DNA of 64,000 bases from Marinagarivorans cellulosilyticus. Lineage in GTDB: Bacteria > Pseudomonadota > Gammaproteobacteria > Pseudomonadales > Cellvibrionaceae. The notes under the pieces are model-generated. The model was not told where the DNA came from. It did no database searches and saw only the letters and a program-made list of their open reading frames with translations. Where the stretch lies: NCBI RefSeq assembly GCF_021655555.1, contig NZ_AP023086.1:3192685-3256684 (forward strand). Reading direction: 5' to 3'. A program made the position numbers and the translations under genes. How positions within the stretch are numbered: the first letter of the stretch is position 1; every line of letters begins with the position of its first letter. Shown piece after piece: positions 63,588 to 64,000 of the stretch.

Positions 63588-64000
63588 ATGAAAACGCCTT
63601 TTAGAAATACCCGTCGTCGCTTTGTGAAAAACGCTATTGTTGCCGGTACATTGTCACCCGTTGCTATGCGCATTGCCCAGCCGGCATTAGCCGCCGTAGG
63701 GCAGGACACACCAAAGGTGGTGTTCGTTTATATGCCGGATGGAGTCTACTGCCCCAAAAATGCCGATGGTACAACAAGTCACGGCGAAGCCGCATGGCAC
63801 CCAACTGGTGCCATAAGTTCAACTGGCGATGGCTATTCCATTGTGAATAACCCTGTAATGAACGATATGACTAAAGCCTTTACGCCAATACAAGAGCATA
63901 TGACGTTTTTGCAGGGTTTAGATATGAAGCTTGGCGGCGGCTCTCACCAAGGTGGCACGCGTAAAGTCTTAACGGGCAATGGCGATAATTCGCTCGATAT
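63588..64000 (+). CDS. DUF1552 family Tat-exported protein, N-terminal part (cut by window edge)
   Basis: The first ~137 residues of a DUF1552 protein. The N-terminus has a twin-arginine-like block (TRRRFVKNA) and a hydrophobic stretch ending near PALAA. The mature start VVFVYMPDGVYCPKN and the GGGSHQGGTRKVLTG block match the DUF1552 copy at 14.9 kb. It follows the cytochrome lipoprotein by 11 bp, repeating the pairing seen earlier in the window. The rest is outside. Confidence 0.85.
   Translation, partial: MKTPFRNTRRRFVKNAIVAGTLSPVAMRIAQPALAAVGQDTPKVVFVYMPDGVYCPKNADGTTSHGEAAWHPTGAISSTGDGYSIVNNPVMNDMTKAFTPIQEHMTFLQGLDMKLGGGSHQGGTRKVLTGNGDNSLD

Overview
The window reads as a chromosomal segment of a marine-type gammaproteobacterium of the Cellvibrionales (Cellvibrio / Saccharophagus / Teredinibacter-like). 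The clues are the Pseudomonas-like housekeeping genes (ACT-type serB beside ytjB, fimX, metZ, djlA, tgpA operon), serine-rich linkers in secreted lipoproteins, a xylan-side-chain enzyme pair (GH115 plus an SGNH acetylesterase), and many c-di-GMP and chemotaxis proteins. No rRNA, tRNA, CRISPR array or prophage was seen. The placement is an inference from gene content only.

Layout. 1-9.4 kb: 5' end of serB and divergent ytjB, an OlsF-like bifunctional ornithine-lipid acyltransferase, fimX with a linked PilZ-like gene, then the translation-factor module epmB / efp / epmA. 10.4-16.3 kb: a dihaem 'planctomycete-type' cytochrome lipoprotein gene whose signal-peptide codons are split by an IS4-like insertion sequence (6-bp target duplication), followed by its DUF1552 partner. 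16.4-23.6 kb: slyD, queF, a YadG/YadH-type ABC exporter, a Kazal-domain lipoprotein, a DUF4265-like gene, yaaA and a response regulator. 24.2-33.4 kb: a compact chemotaxis operon (STAS protein, cheY, cheA, cheW, soluble PAS-rich MCP, cheR, cheD, cheB), with a 140-bp MITE between cheD and cheB. 33.5-37.4 kb: a very large periplasmic beta-propeller hybrid histidine kinase. 37.6-45.6 kb: djlA, an exported S1/P1 nuclease, an SDR, metZ and the MoxR-DUF58-TgpA operon. 45.7-52.6 kb: an sCache chemoreceptor and the GH115 / acetylesterase pair. 52.8-61.2 kb: a second MITE copy, a small beta-barrel candidate, a DUF1289 gene, miaE and an AddB/AddA-like double-strand-break repair pair. 61.5-64 kb: a second cytochrome lipoprotein / DUF1552 pair, cut by the window edge.

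How it fits together. Three themes recur. The first is surface behaviour and signalling: FimX with its PilZ-like neighbour, a soluble chemotaxis array, an sCache MCP and the propeller kinase. The second is exported redox or polymer-handling proteins of unknown chemistry: two copies of a dihaem lipoprotein plus a Tat-exported DUF1552 protein. The third is plant-polymer degradation by GH115 and the esterase.

The most unusual items are the duplicated cytochrome/DUF1552 module with one copy interrupted by the IS, the 140-bp MITE family with 4-bp target duplications, a second palindromic intergenic repeat family, and a CheA carrying two tandem extra domains.
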